Shown: in pieces, positions 1 through 11,628 of the stretch
How the letters are laid out: the number at the start of each line of letters is the position of its first letter
Numbering within the stretch: position 1 is the stretch's first letter
NCBI GenBank assembly: GCA_030374805.1
Contig: JARGSG010000086.1
Location: 62,001-126,000, forward strand
DNA: 64,000 bases
From: Gracilaria gracilis
Lineage: Eukaryota; Rhodophyta; Florideophyceae; Gracilariales; Gracilariaceae
Direction: 5' to 3'
Program-made: the position numbers and the translations under genes
The notes under the pieces: model-generated
Seen by the model: only the letters and a program-made list of their open reading frames with translations
What the model was told of the DNA's origin: nothing
Databases searched by the model: none

Positions 1-3000
1 CGTTCGGCCTGGCTATTCGTCTGAGGATGGTACGCAGTTGTCAGCACGTGTTTGGTTTCCAAGACGGTGCACACAGTCTCGAAGAATTTAGAGACGAGTT
101 GAGTTCCATTATTGGTTAGCAGATAGTTGGGGATCCCATACGGATAAACCCAGTTTTCCAAGAAGGCCTTTGCCACAGCGGGAGCTGTATTTGACCGCAT
201 GGGGATTGAGCGAGCTATCTTGCTAAACCGATCGGTAAGAACCAGTATGTACTGGTAACCATTTACGGACTTCGTGAATGGACCGACGATGACCATCGCG
301 ACAAATCCCAGCGAGCCGGCGGCGGGGAACAGCTTCAACAGCTTCTGCGACTTGAAGTGTGTTCCCTTTGTCGCCGGGCATGTGCGACAGTCCCGTAGGG
401 TCTGGAATACATCATTGGCCATATGCGGCGAGTAAAAGTCTCGATGGAGACTCTCGTACATCCGAGTGGAGCACGGATGGCCGACCAGACGGGGGTAGTG
501 TGCCAAGTAGAGGACGCGTGCCTGCAGTAATGCAGGTACGATCTTCTGAATGGCACCTTCCAGTGGGGCTTTGGGCACTATGAGTGCGTTTCGGTCAATG
601 TCGAACAGAGTGGCACCGTTGCCGATATCTTTCCGTACGGACTCGCAGAAAGAATCATCTGCTTGAGCCCGTACCAGCTCTTCGACCGTGACCGGAACGA
701 TATTGGTTTCCCCCGAGGTGACAGCTAGCAACTCGGGGATGCCGGCAGATTTCCGTTCGGGTGTTGGCCAGTCGACGCAGACGTCACTGTACTCATCGAC
801 CTTAACAGTAATGTTGGTGACGAAGTAGCTATCGTCCATACGGTCATTCACTAACAAGCAGGGGACCTCCTCGTCCAATGGGGTATCGTCTTTGCCATCC
901 GTCGGGATCCGAGAAAGGGCATCAGCCGTTTGGTGTTTGATACCCGGACGGTGGATTACATCAAAGTCGTACTCCATTAGGCGTAACCGCCATCTTGCCA
1001 ATCGTCCTCAAGCTTCCGCAAGGTTCAGTATTCACCTCAAAGAGTGGTGATCCGTTGGGACTGTGAACCTCTGACCTTCCAGGTACGGACGAAGGTGCAG
1101 TATGGCCCAGACGACCGCAAGGCATTCCAGTTCGGTAGTTGAGTTTTGCCGTTTGGTCTTGGATAGAGAGCGGCTCCAGTAACCGATCGGTAATAAGCCT
1201 CCATCTGGTTGCTTCTGCAGTAAGGCGCATCCTACCTGTTTGTCGCATGCGTCTGTATCCAGAACATACGGGTACCCTTGACGGGGAATGGCCAAAATGG
1301 GCGGACTTATCAGTCTCTGACGTAACTCGTCAAAGGCTTCGTATTCCGTATTGGTCACTGTTTCGAACTTCGTGGGTTGCCCCTTCTCCAACTTGCGGTT
1401 CAATGGAGCCGCAATTCGGGCGAAGTTTGCGACAAACCGCCGGAAAACGTTGCAGTGCCCCAAGAACGATCGGAGCTCCGTCTGGATCGTAGGTGGTTTG
1501 GCAGGCTTGATAGCGTTTTGTGTCTTAAGAGACACCTGAAGCTTTCCCGGTCGGATTACGAGGCCTAGATAGTCCACAGTACCACTGAAAAAGTAGCACT
1601 CGTCCAGTTGGAGAGTAACACCAGCCGAACGGAGCATATGCAGTATGGTCCGCACATGGTCATAATGCTCCTCAACCGTCCGGGAATAGATGATTACGTC
1701 ATCAAGATACACCAGTGCGTACTGCCATTTCACCCGTGAAAGGATGATATCGAGAGCACGCTGGAAAGTACCCGGTGCGTTCTTGAGTCCGAATGGAATT
1801 CTCCGATAACTAAACAGTCCCATATGCGACGTGAACGTCGTTTTGTCCCGGTATGTTTCATCCATTTCGGTCTGCCAATAACCACTGTTGGCGTCCAAAG
1901 TGGAGAAGATTTGTGCATCTCCAAGAGAGTCGATGCACTCGTCCATTCGGGGTAGTGGGTATGTGTCCCGTACGGTCGCAGCATTTAGTCGGCGGTAGTC
2001 GACGCAGAAGCAAAGGCTTCCGTCTTTCTTGATTGCAAACACGACCGGACTGGCCTACTCTGTCGATGACGGTTCAATGACGCCATTGGCAGTTGCCGCG
2101 TTACTTACTTACGTTCAAGGTCTCTCCGAGCGGGTCCGGCACGGTACGGCATCTGGAATATAGGCTTAGTGCCTGGTTCCAGATGGATGGGGTGCTTCGC
2201 TGCCGCAATCGTTCCGAGATGGCCGTCCCACATGTCCGCAAACTGTCGAAGTAGCTCAATGACTTTATCGCGTTCGGAAACATACTCAGGACTGATCTGT
2301 ACCTTGCTGGGCCAATCGTACTCATCTCTCCGTACGGTTTCTTGCTCCTGTTCGGTGTCCTTGTCTTCCCGTTCGGAATTGCTGTCCGAAATCGGAATGT
2401 TTCTCCCCTCCTTAGACTCCTCGCTCCGCGAAGATGGTTGCGGAGTTATGAGCGCTACAGAAGATGTAAGGGCAAGTACGATAACAGTGTTCTTGTGTAG
2501 TCGAACCGAGCGCTCAGAAAAGTTCGCTACGCGAACGAGAAAGGGTACGTCCGGTCAGAGCTCCATAACTCCACCCGCAAGGAGTGTGAGTTCAAGCACT
2601 GATCCCGTACGGTGATGAGACTGTAGAAAGACCAAGCCGGACGTTTTGGTGGTTATCAAGACGTTCGTTTCCGACATTGGAGGTAGAACAACTGGACGGG
2701 CAACGTGTATCTTATTAGATGGGGTTTCCCGTTCGGGTTCTGGTTCCGGCGCGGAAGGTGCATTTGGTCCGTAAGCGGAGGACTGTATAGACACTGGTTT
2801 GGAGTGACGCAGGAGTATTGTCCGTTTCGGTGGTAGTATTGCCAAGACGTACTTGTCAATAAAAGAAGTACCGAGTAGTACGCTGGTGGAGAGGTTAGAA
2901 ACCACCAGGAACTGTACTCGTACGTTGAGGTCACCGATTCGTACCATAAGGGGGAGAACTCCCACGACATCCATGCGGTTCTTCGATGCGTCCGTAATTC

Positions 3001-3290
3001 GGGGTCTTACGTCCGGTCGGAGTTTTGAGCGCCATTTCGGAGGGAGATGGCGATCGTGAACCAGACAGGGCCCGGCTCCGGTGTCAAGAACTCCCGTTAA
3101 CGGGTACATGACTGCCGTGTTGAGGCTAACCGACACGTGCAAGTTGTAGTTCGCGCTAGAAAAGAGGACCGTTTCGGCTTCAATATCCGTATCGGTCAGG
3201 TCACATATCAGGACAGCGGGCTCCCCTCGGATGGAGTCCGTTCGGTCTGTTTCTGACGGGGCGAGGCTAGGCCTCTCTGGAGAAGGCGAT
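1..3290 (-). pseudogene. pol: pol of Gypsy copy A1 (protease, RT, RNase H, partial integrase), disrupted
   Basis: Minus-strand frames match the intact pol at 51674-55753. The protease segment (2555-3142) keeps the LDTGAG active-site motif. The RT/RNase H segment (1032-2042) keeps YLDD and the start of RNase H (LDTDACDK). The integrase zone (1-960) encodes the same HHCC and catalytic-core region but in several frames. Frameshifts separate protease from RT around 2050-2550, and RNase H is broken near 1030. The integrase C-terminus is outside the window. The product would be a reverse transcriptase/integrase polyprotein for retrotransposition, but this copy cannot make it. Confidence 0.88.
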
Positions 3291-3294
3291 GCCT

Positions 3295-5497
3295 CTACGC
3301 TTCCTCCCGGTCGTTTTCCTGGTCGGGGACAGGGTCCTTGACCAGCATAGCAGCCTGTGTCGGTCTTGGTGAGTACGTCTGGCGAGGCTGTCCGCCCTGG
3401 CGATACCCTACGTTGTCCCTTGGAGTATCAGGTTTCCGTCCGGTCTGGTAGGCACTGTGGTAGCCTTCCTCGCGGCGTTGCTGACAATTAGCCTCCCGTA
3501 TGGCCAACAGCTTCTCCTTTAGGTCCGGCGGGAGCAACTGACAGCAGTTGTGCTCCCGTGAGAGGCAAATCCGACACGGTCTAACTGGTGCCTGCCCCTG
3601 GGATTGTTGCACCCGGGAGCTGGAAGGGCTGGGGTGAGACCGAACGGACTGAGTAGGCGTCGAAGCCGAGGGCGTTGTGGGAGGCGAGGGCATGGAAGAC
3701 GCGCGGGACACCGCGAGGACATGTTCCTCGTCTTCATCCGATACGGAATAGATCGAATTCGACCAGGTATCGATACTGTGAACCTTCCGAGCGGTACGAG
3801 AAGACTCTTTCCGAGCGGTTGGTTTTTGGGTATCGTCCCGAACGGACTGTCGACGTAAGGCACGATGGGTGTATCCGTACGATTCTGCGTAACGGGCAAG
3901 TGCATCGTACCCGACATTGGGATGCGAGGTGATGTGATTCCTCACATTTGAAAGTATGGCGGCAAGGAGACCTTCAACGAAGATCCCCTTCAAATTCCGA
4001 TCGGTAAAGACATTTCCGCAACGGAGGGCTTTCGTCCAGAGCTTCTGGGCCAATTCCGTTTCGGACATGCCTGACGCTTGGCGGTAGAGGGTGAACTCTG
4101 CGGCCGCGTCGGCAATGATCTCATCCGTTGCGTACGTGGTTAACAGGAAGTTGACTACCTCTTCCTACGTATGGAGAGACTCATCCCGGGTACGGTCGAC
4201 AGCGCCAGACTTACCTTCCAGCCGAGACTGAACAAATGCGGGCGCCGGTCCGGTCAAGTAAAACTGGAAACACCAGAGAGCTGCCCCCTCAGTGAGTCCG
4301 TTATGGTTGCAAGCGGTTTTAAACCGCTGTAAGAAATTGGGCACCGATATCGGATCCGTCCCGGAAAAGAAATGACCCTTCATCTGGACATTCAATTTCT
4401 TTTGGTAGCGCGCAATCGTGCGCGCCACCGGCGAATTGTACGTCTGGCTCCTTCTCAGCAACCTGTACGTACGGTATTCCACCACTTTGGCGAACTTCTC
4501 GTTCAAGGGCCTGATGCGTTTCAGCATCAACCTTTCCGAACGGGAACGATACCGATCGGACTTCCCCCCTCCGTCGAGGGTTGCGGGAGTGGCGGTCGAC
4601 TTCCGAATCCATGCGGTCGTCATCCGACGATGACTCCGAAGAGTCCGAGTCCGTTCTGGCTGATCGTCGCCTTCTCAGGCGTCGACGATCCTTCCGTTTA
4701 CGGGGCGCGTCATCAGAATCGGAACTTCCGTTCGGTCTACCGCCTCTGCGGCGGCGATTTCTCCTCTCGTCGGAGGAATCTCCTGAGCTTCCGTTCGGAT
4801 CGTCCTACGAGTTGACTGGCGGGAGGTACACTTCGGTCGAACCCTTCGTTGGGCCCTTCTTCAGCTCCGGTCGGTGTTGCCTCTCGCCGCAAGCGGGTGC
4901 ATTGTCTGTACGCTCAATAAGTGATTTGGGTGGGTGGGTCGGTATCTGAGCTACCGGTGCGGCCAGTGTACTGTTCAGAGCTGACGTAGCAGGTTCCGAA
5001 CGGTCTGTCTTCAGGATATTCCTGACCATATCGTGTACGATCGGTGAAATATCCTGGTGCGGAAGCGCCGGGATTCGGTCCTTGAGGTACGTCTCCACGG
5101 CCATTGGGACGTGGACCTCAATTTCCGTTCGGACACTCTGTAGGGCATATGGAGCGATCCCTGCCCAGAGTTCCCGTGCCGTAGTTCGTTCGGTAGGGGA
5201 TAACGCCGCGGCACCAGCATCGCCCTGCGGCGTCTTCTCCGTTCCGGGAAAGAAGGCGAGAGCAATTGCCTCGTCCTTGTTCGGTTCCGACTTTGTCCTG
5301 TTACGTGCGGAACCGTTTCGGATCATCCGTTCGGGCTCGTCTGAAGGCGTGACTTAGGCCGTCGAGTTACTTCGGGTGCTCCGGCGGCCAACCAAAGCGG
5401 CATCCGACGCGACACGAATTGCGACCGGTACGGACTTTGCGGAGTTTTTTTCGACCAAAGACCCTTCACCCATTTCTCTGTGCGGGCGATGACTCAT
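3295..5497 (-). pseudogene. gag: gag of Gypsy copy A1, disrupted
   Basis: Three main open blocks (4805-5326, 4165-4623, 3295-4068) align in order with the gag of the complete copy at 55906-58116. The C-terminal block keeps the cysteine-rich CRICLSREHNCC patch that stands where a zinc knuckle is expected, followed by LPPDLKEKLLAIREAN. The RTYRLLRRSQTYNS segment of the capsid-like middle is also recognisable. In-frame stops occur, for example after TRSNSTA near 5355 where the better copy has a tyrosine codon, and frame changes lie near 4100 and 4700. The function by family is a structural capsid protein; this copy is not functional. Confidence 0.85.
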
Positions 5498-5573
5498 ACT
5501 GTACGAATCGGTTCCACGATCTGTTCTGCCACTCCGTGCGGTCTCGAATTCCACTTCGAAGTTGGGAGACCAA

Positions 5574-6112
5574 TGGTATAACACAGTAAATTAGAGAGTC
5601 CGAAGCGGTCTTGAGACGGGAGCGGCGGCAGCGTACAGTCGTGTGACTGTAATGAGTCCGAGCGGTGAGGGAGGGCGGAAGTACTGGGCGGTTGAAGGAA
5701 GAGTGGACGGTGGGTATCACCAAGCGCGTACAGGTGCCCGCAAAAGGGTACGAACGGTCTGAGAAACCTTGTTAGAATTTACCGTGCGGTCTATTGTGAG
5801 TGCAAACTAACGAAGAAGACGTTCGGCAGAAGATGCTTGTCGTTTACGATTGGGAGGCAGTAAGATCCGAGCTACAACTAAATATCGGGTCTGGGCCCCC
5901 CCTACTGACTACTGTACGATCGGTCTAATTTGCATTGTCACTACCCAACCTGCACACGTGTCCAACTTGTACGCTGTGCCAACCCGTCCGGCGCTCGATC
6001 ACCAAATCGTATACGTGGCCGTGCCATTGCACCGGCCCACCGTGCACTACCCCTCCGTACGTGGACGGCTAATCAGATACGCTGCGCAGCAACTCGGGCC
6101 CACTATACTACA
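5574..6112 (-). repeat. 5' LTR of Gypsy copy A1
   Basis: This 539-bp block aligns end to end with the LTRs at 49109-49660, 58184-58736 and 46983-47520. It begins TGGTATAAC and ends CCACTATACTACA on the plus strand, so the termini are TG and CA. Directly inside it, at 5561-5573, lies GTTGGGAGACCAA; on the minus strand this reads TTGGTCTCCCAAC and occupies the primer-binding-site position seen in the complete copy. Divergence from the younger LTRs is visible by eye, with many substitutions and a changed first 20 bases. Confidence 0.88.
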
Positions 6113-6421
6113 ACGGGGCGTTCCTGGGTGCGTTCTTTCTCGAAATTTGAGGCGCTCAAGTCGGAGACGCAAGAGTTGCGCTCAAGCCTCGGGACTGTCC
6201 GTCAGGAGAACATGCCACTCTTTTCCCAAAAGGTGACAAACAACTTAGACCACCAGTTTGGGTTGAATTTGGTTCACCTGACGGATTCTGAACGTTCGAA
6301 TGACCCGGATATTCGCCCTGACGGTGTTCCAGCTCCTCCCAATAGTGTGCCAAACAAGCGAAGCCGCCGCAATCATCCTTCTAGTGGCGATGGAGGCGCG
6401 ACAGGTGCCAGTGGTGCCTGA
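6113..6421 (+). pseudogene. 3' remnant of a plus-strand open frame cut by the A1 insertion; function unknown
   Basis: Downstream of the A1 LTR a plus-strand frame stays open for about 100 codons to a stop at 6419-6421. Its predicted product has a charged helical stretch (KFEALKSETQELRSSLGTV) and then a polar, proline/serine/glycine-rich tail with a basic patch (NKRSRRNH). The frame runs back into the LTR, so its own 5' end is missing. I do not recognise it. It lies antisense to the family B element and could be an accessory reading frame of that element, an older gene fragment or a chance frame. Confidence 0.3.
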
Positions 6422-7092
6422 CCTGCATCGGCTTTCTAAGGTTACGCGTGCTCCTTTAGGCTTGTAGGTTCATTTTGTAAAGTTATGCGTTCTGCTCTCA
6501 AGTAGCTTCCCTTCCCCTCAGGAGCACTTTGTACCAATTTGTCGCCTCGCCATACCAGCGAGTTTCCATTGGCTAGCATATGGCGGCGGAACGCTTCGCT
6601 GTGACGGTTCATCAGCAAACGGAATGCTGACAATCTGGCGCAATCCCCTGGTAGAACGCACATTGCTGGGTGCCACCTGTGGGCCCTTCGGGCGGCACCA
6701 AAGGGTACAGAAATCCATTGGAAAAACCCAGCAGGTGATTGCATTGGTCCGAGCGGGGTCAGATGACGCGATTGCGCGCGCGTGAGTGCCGATGGCGGAT
6801 CAAATAAAGTAATTGCCGGATTTTTTGAGCTTGCCAACGCTTTGCCCTCGGTTCAATCGCTGAACACTTGCGTGATCACCTCAAACGGGGAGAGATCACC
6901 GATTAGAGAAGAGTCCGAATCCGGTTTCGGCTTGTCTCTCCGCGTCTTCGTTTCCGAGATCCGGCCGATTCTTTGTTTTCGGCCGTATACCCGCGTTGCA
7001 AAGCATCTAAAAAATCGATGCAATTTCCAATGGATTTTTCGAGCGGCGTACGCCCCCTCCTTAAAGGCGCGCTCCGTGTACCCTTGCTCCCT
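6422..7092. other. Non-coding stretch, probably the family B 3' untranslated region
   Basis: No convincing protein is encoded on either strand. It follows the family B pol stop at 7093. It holds words such as CCATTGGAAAAACC (near 6713) and CCAATGGATTTTTCG (near 7028), which resemble the CCGTTCGGAAAATTT module in the 3' untranslated region of family A (near 49759), with the family-specific core exchanged. That resemblance supports its assignment to B. Confidence 0.4.
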
Positions 7093-10000
7093 CTAATACC
7101 TTCTGATGAAGTTCTCCGGGATATGAGCACGTGGGTTTCAAGAATCTTGCGCTGGTTGGACGCCATACCAACGGAATTTGTAAATTACATTGCTCTTGTC
7201 ATCGATACCGGCGGAAGCGATGTGATCGACCAAGTACTCTTTTGCTGACAATTCCTCTGGTACATCCATAGTTTCCAACCAAGCAAATCCCTTAGGGGGA
7301 GTAGTGTTAGAACAATGCGCTGGGCGCACTTCACTATGGGAGAAACCGTTCCCCTTGGGGAAGACTATGTCCGTTGGAGATCCTGAGATTGTCAAGAAAG
7401 GCCCAGGACCTTGCGCAGGGCGCGTCTGCCTGTCGGAAGGTGCTTCATCCAAAAGAGCTAACGGCTCTTCTCGAAGATCGATCTCTTCCAGCGGAGCAAA
7501 AGCGTAGGTAGGTGGGTTAGTGCCAATAAAGGAACCGTTGGGGTCCACCAGACTCGCCCTAAAATCGACGGTCACAGCTTTCGGACCTGAAGTAGATACG
7601 CCATCGGTAGAAACGCTATCATTTGGCGTAACTGTAGGGCAGTCGGCCACAACCCCATGCGAGGATGAAACATTGGTAAGGGCTCCACCACTGGAGGGAA
7701 GAGTCATTGCCTCCCACGTTGTCATTGGTAGCAAAAGAACTCCATCGGAATTGGGTGCCGTACCATTGGTTCCCGCTGGAGATACATTTGAGGATGAGGC
7801 TTTTGGGGCGCGCCAGACGCCGTCAATCGTTACAGTATCCTCAAAGCCATCTCTCTCGATCGTAACCGTGTGTGTAGACGATCGCAAAACCTTAAAGGGA
7901 CCAATGGGCTTCGGCAGGAGCTTTCTAGAAGCCAATTCCATTTCATCCAATAGTTTATCCGACGGTGCCCGGTCTAAGTAGACCATTTCTCCAGCCCTAA
8001 AAGAGGGTGCGTGTCGGACACCCTGGTCAAAGTCAGCCTTGTACCTGAGCTGGGCTCGCGACAAAGTACTATTAGCCGTCTGGAGAATATCATCGGTCCG
8101 GCGGCGGGCATACCTCTTAGCCTGCGTAGGAGTCATACCTTCGGTAATGTCTTGAGGGAACCATGATGTTTTAACCCGCACTGCCAATGGTAAAGGCTGC
8201 CCAGTTAAAGTCAAGTCGAATGGGGTAGTACCAGTGGACTTATGCATTTGGGTATTGTATGAATAAACCAACAGTTCTACGTAGTCGTCCCAATCCAACT
8301 AGTGCTCAGCAGTGTAGTGGACCAAACGATTGACAAATGTCTGGTTAAAGCGTTCGGCCTGGCCATTGGTTTGTGGATGTTACGCCGTCGTGGTGAACTG
8401 CTTGATGCCCAGTGTGTTGCAGACCTGAGAAAATAACTTCCACACAAACTGATTACCGTTATCCGTTAAGAGGTACAAAGGTAGACCATAAGGAAAGTCC
8501 CAATAGGTAAGAAAGGCCATTGAAACCTCCGTTGCGGTGGTATTCCTCAGCCATATTTCCCACGTGGTCTTTGTGAACCTGTCGGTAATAACCAGAATAA
8601 ACCGATTCCCATGGAGAGACTTCGGTAAAGGCCCTAGGATGACCATCGCGATGAACTCTAATGGTCCAGCCGCTGGGAACAATTAGAGCTCAGCCTGATG
8701 CTCGAGTCCCACGGACCTTGGCGCAGGATGGACAAATCTTCGATGTGTTCCAAACATCCTTTGCTATGAGAGGATAATAAAAGTGCTTCCTAAGGGGTTT
8801 ATACATGCGAGTACCTCCAGGATGACCAGTAAACCGCGGATACTGCGCAAGGTGGAGAAACCGTGCTTGTAGGGCTTTCGAGATGACCTTCTGAATGAAA
8901 CCATGAAAAGGAGATCTCCGACACAGTAGTACCAACCAGTCAAAGTCAAACATATATCCCTTGGTCCTGACGAGTGTCGCCTTTTATTTGCAGAACTCAT
9001 CTTGTTTCTGAGCCTGTCGTAGATCTTCCAGTGTGAATGGAAGAAGTTCTTCTTCCTCTGGCACAATCGCATGAACCTCAAGGTCCAGTTCTTCGTGATA
9101 ACATTCCTGGGGCCAGTCCAAAAAATAAACTTCAGTCGGGTCGACTTCGCTGTCAGCGCACTGCAGTGTAGCCAACAGGACTTCACCTTCTGGATCTGTT
9201 TCGTACCCATCAAGGTTTAGCGTCGGTATCTCGTCTTCTAAAAGGGTATCGTCGCCACCGTCGGTAAGTATCCGACTGAGCGCATCCGCTGCTTTGTGCT
9301 TCTCTCCCGGCGTGTGAGTAACATAGTATTCGAACTAGGACAGCCTTAGCCTCCACGCGGCTGACGTATTGGACGCATCCGTCATATTCAGTAGTCAAAG
9401 GAGGGAGTGATGATCTTTCTTGATGGTGAATCGAACTCTCTCAAGGTAGGGCCTTAAGGTCAACACTGCCCACACGATAGCCAGGCATTCCTTTTCAGTT
9501 GTGCTGTACTTAGTTTCAGCCTTGTTGAGAGTCCTGCTCCAGTAACCAATTGGTCGGTAATCATTGGGGATTCTTGTTCTTGTAAAAGAGCACACACAAT
9601 CTGACCAGCGGAAGCATCTGTGTCCAAGATGTAAGGCTTGTCCGGCTTTGGCAATGCCAGTACTGAGGGGTTCAGGAGCTTGTCTCTCAAGGTTTGAAAC
9701 GACTCGTATTGTTCATCCGTTGGCCAGTCGAATTCCGATGGTATACCTTTCTTGACAATATCATTGAGTGATCCAGCAATCTTAGAGAAGCCTTCGACCT
9801 ACGGTAGACATTGCATAGCTCTAGGAAGGAACGAAGTTTAGTGTGAGTTCTCGGAGGTTTCTCCATACGGATTGCATCTGTTGTCCTTTTGGCGACCTTT
9901 AACATCCCAGGGTGACCCATGTTTCCAAGATAATCCATAGAGGCCTGAAAAAAGAAGCACTTTGATAGATTTAGAGTTATCCCGGCTTCTTGTGGAATCC

Positions 10001-11600
10001 TCATGATAGATCTCACGTGAGCAAAGTGTTCCCGAATGCATTTCGAAAAGATGATCACGTCATCCAAATAAACCAGAGCGAACTTACATTTCACTCTAGA
10101 CAGGATTATATCCATAGCCTGTTGGAAGGTCGCGAGTGCTTTCATTAAACCAAAGGGCATCCGAGCAAAACGAAACTATCTCTCGTGGGTTGTGAACTTG
10201 GTAAGAGACTTCGCTTCATCATCCAATGCTTTCTGCCAATACCCCAATTGGCATCAAGCGTCGTAAACACCGTCGCCTCACCTAAGGAGTCGAGGCAGTT
10301 ATCTATCCGAGAGATATGATAGCTGTCCCGTTTTGTCAGTGCATTAAGCCTTCGGTTGTCCATACAGAACCTAACGGAGCCGTCCTTCTTCGCCGCGAGG
10401 ACGAATGGAATTGCCTACTGTAATTCGTGCGGAGGGGCTGGCTCAATGACGTTAGATTTACGAATATTTGCCAGTTTCTCAGAGACGATCTCGCGTCCTT
10501 CAAGTCCTGTACGGTACAGTTGTTGATAGACCTGTTCTGCGTCGTCCTTAAGGACTATGCGGTGCTTCGTTGCTCGTATCTCTCCAAGTTGTCCGGACCT
10601 CATGGACTCGAATTCTTTGAGGAGCTCGATAACCTGAAGACGATAGGCTTCGAATTCTTTCCGGAGGTTTACCTCCCCCTCCCAACTTTCGACGTCCTCG
10701 TCGGGGTAGAGTTAAGTTCGTTCCACAAGATTTCCATCACAGTCATGGGGGCAGGAAGTGCAATTCCAGTGATAGTACCCTTTGGTAAACGTACCGGGCG
10801 GTCCTGGAAGTTGTTCATGTTAACCATGAAGGTATCCTTCGGTCTGCAGTCCATGATTCCAATGGCCATTAGGAAAAGGTGACGCTGAACCCTCTTAAAA
10901 TAATTCCGAAGCGTCACCAGGCCAGCAGTCTCATATTGTGCGAGAGCGGCTATTTGTGTCATAGGAGGTATAGTAATTGCCTTAGACAACCGAAACTTAT
11001 TAGAAACAGTGCACTGCGCCAGGGGAGAGCGACGGGGTTGGCATTGAGACCATATTTGGAACCGATGATAGCAACAGGACGGGTGCGGTAGAAAGATACT
11101 TTCCGAAGACCGAGGTATATCGCTTTGACGTAGCGGTCGATGAAAGATGTTCCAAGGACGCACTCTGCCCCTAATGTAGGACAAATCATGAACCAGGTAC
11201 GAACCTGTAGGTCACCCAATTGTAACCAAAGAGGTATGATTTCTTTAATATCCATAGGTCTATTAGAAGCATCAGTAACTCTTGGAGTCTTCCGTACCTT
11301 CACCGCGTGCTCCCAACTGACCGGCACAACCTTTGGATGAACTAAGTATGGACCTGCCACTGTGTCCAAACGCTTTTCACGGCCCGAGACCTAGAGGTAG
11401 TTTTTCCAATGGTGTGTCGCACTTTGTAGTTTTCCTTTCGCAGGATACAAACTGGCGTATCCCCTTCGGCTTCCATTTCGTTACACCATTAGTCCAGGCT
11501 TCTCTTATCATCCAGTAGGTTCTGAGGTTGAGTTTCCGAAGGTAAGCAGGATTCCCTTGAGGGATTCTGTTTACCCTGGGCAGTGAGTCGGGAGTTACCT
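7093..11600 (-). pseudogene. pol: pol of Gypsy family B, multiply disrupted, with chromodomain-like tail
   Basis: Pieces in order on the minus strand are: protease (10959-11369), where the active site reads DTVAG rather than the usual DTGAG; RT (9687-10363), with YLDDVIIFS intact; RNase H (9395-9690), with LDTDAS; integrase zinc region (8690-8953), with CPSCAKVRG; catalytic-core pieces (8380-8682), with LLTDNGNQFV; and the integrase C-terminus (7138-8298). The last piece ends inside a chromodomain-like sequence (YKFRWYGVQPAQDS) at a TGA (7138-7140). Reading through that codon the frame continues NPRAHIPENFIRRY to a TAG at 7093, matching the chromodomain of family A. Frameshifts and stops separate most blocks. 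Confidence 0.88.
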
Positions 11601-11628
11601 GAGAGGTGGTTCGCCTCGCACGGCTCTT

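Larger units (their letters stand above)
1..6112 (-). mobile_element. Family A Ty3/Gypsy retrotransposon, copy A1 (truncated by window edge, degenerate)
   Basis: Read on the minus strand the order is 5' LTR (5574-6112), primer-binding site, gag, protease, reverse transcriptase, RNase H and integrase; the 3' part lies beyond base 1. Every block aligns with the better copy at 49109-58736, so it is the same family. Protein frames are broken by many stops and frameshifts, and the LTR differs clearly from the younger LTRs, so this is an older, dead insertion. The base after its LTR (6113) enters sequence that seems to belong to the neighbouring family B element, suggesting nesting. The distal LTR is not visible, so the target duplication cannot be checked. 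Confidence 0.9.
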
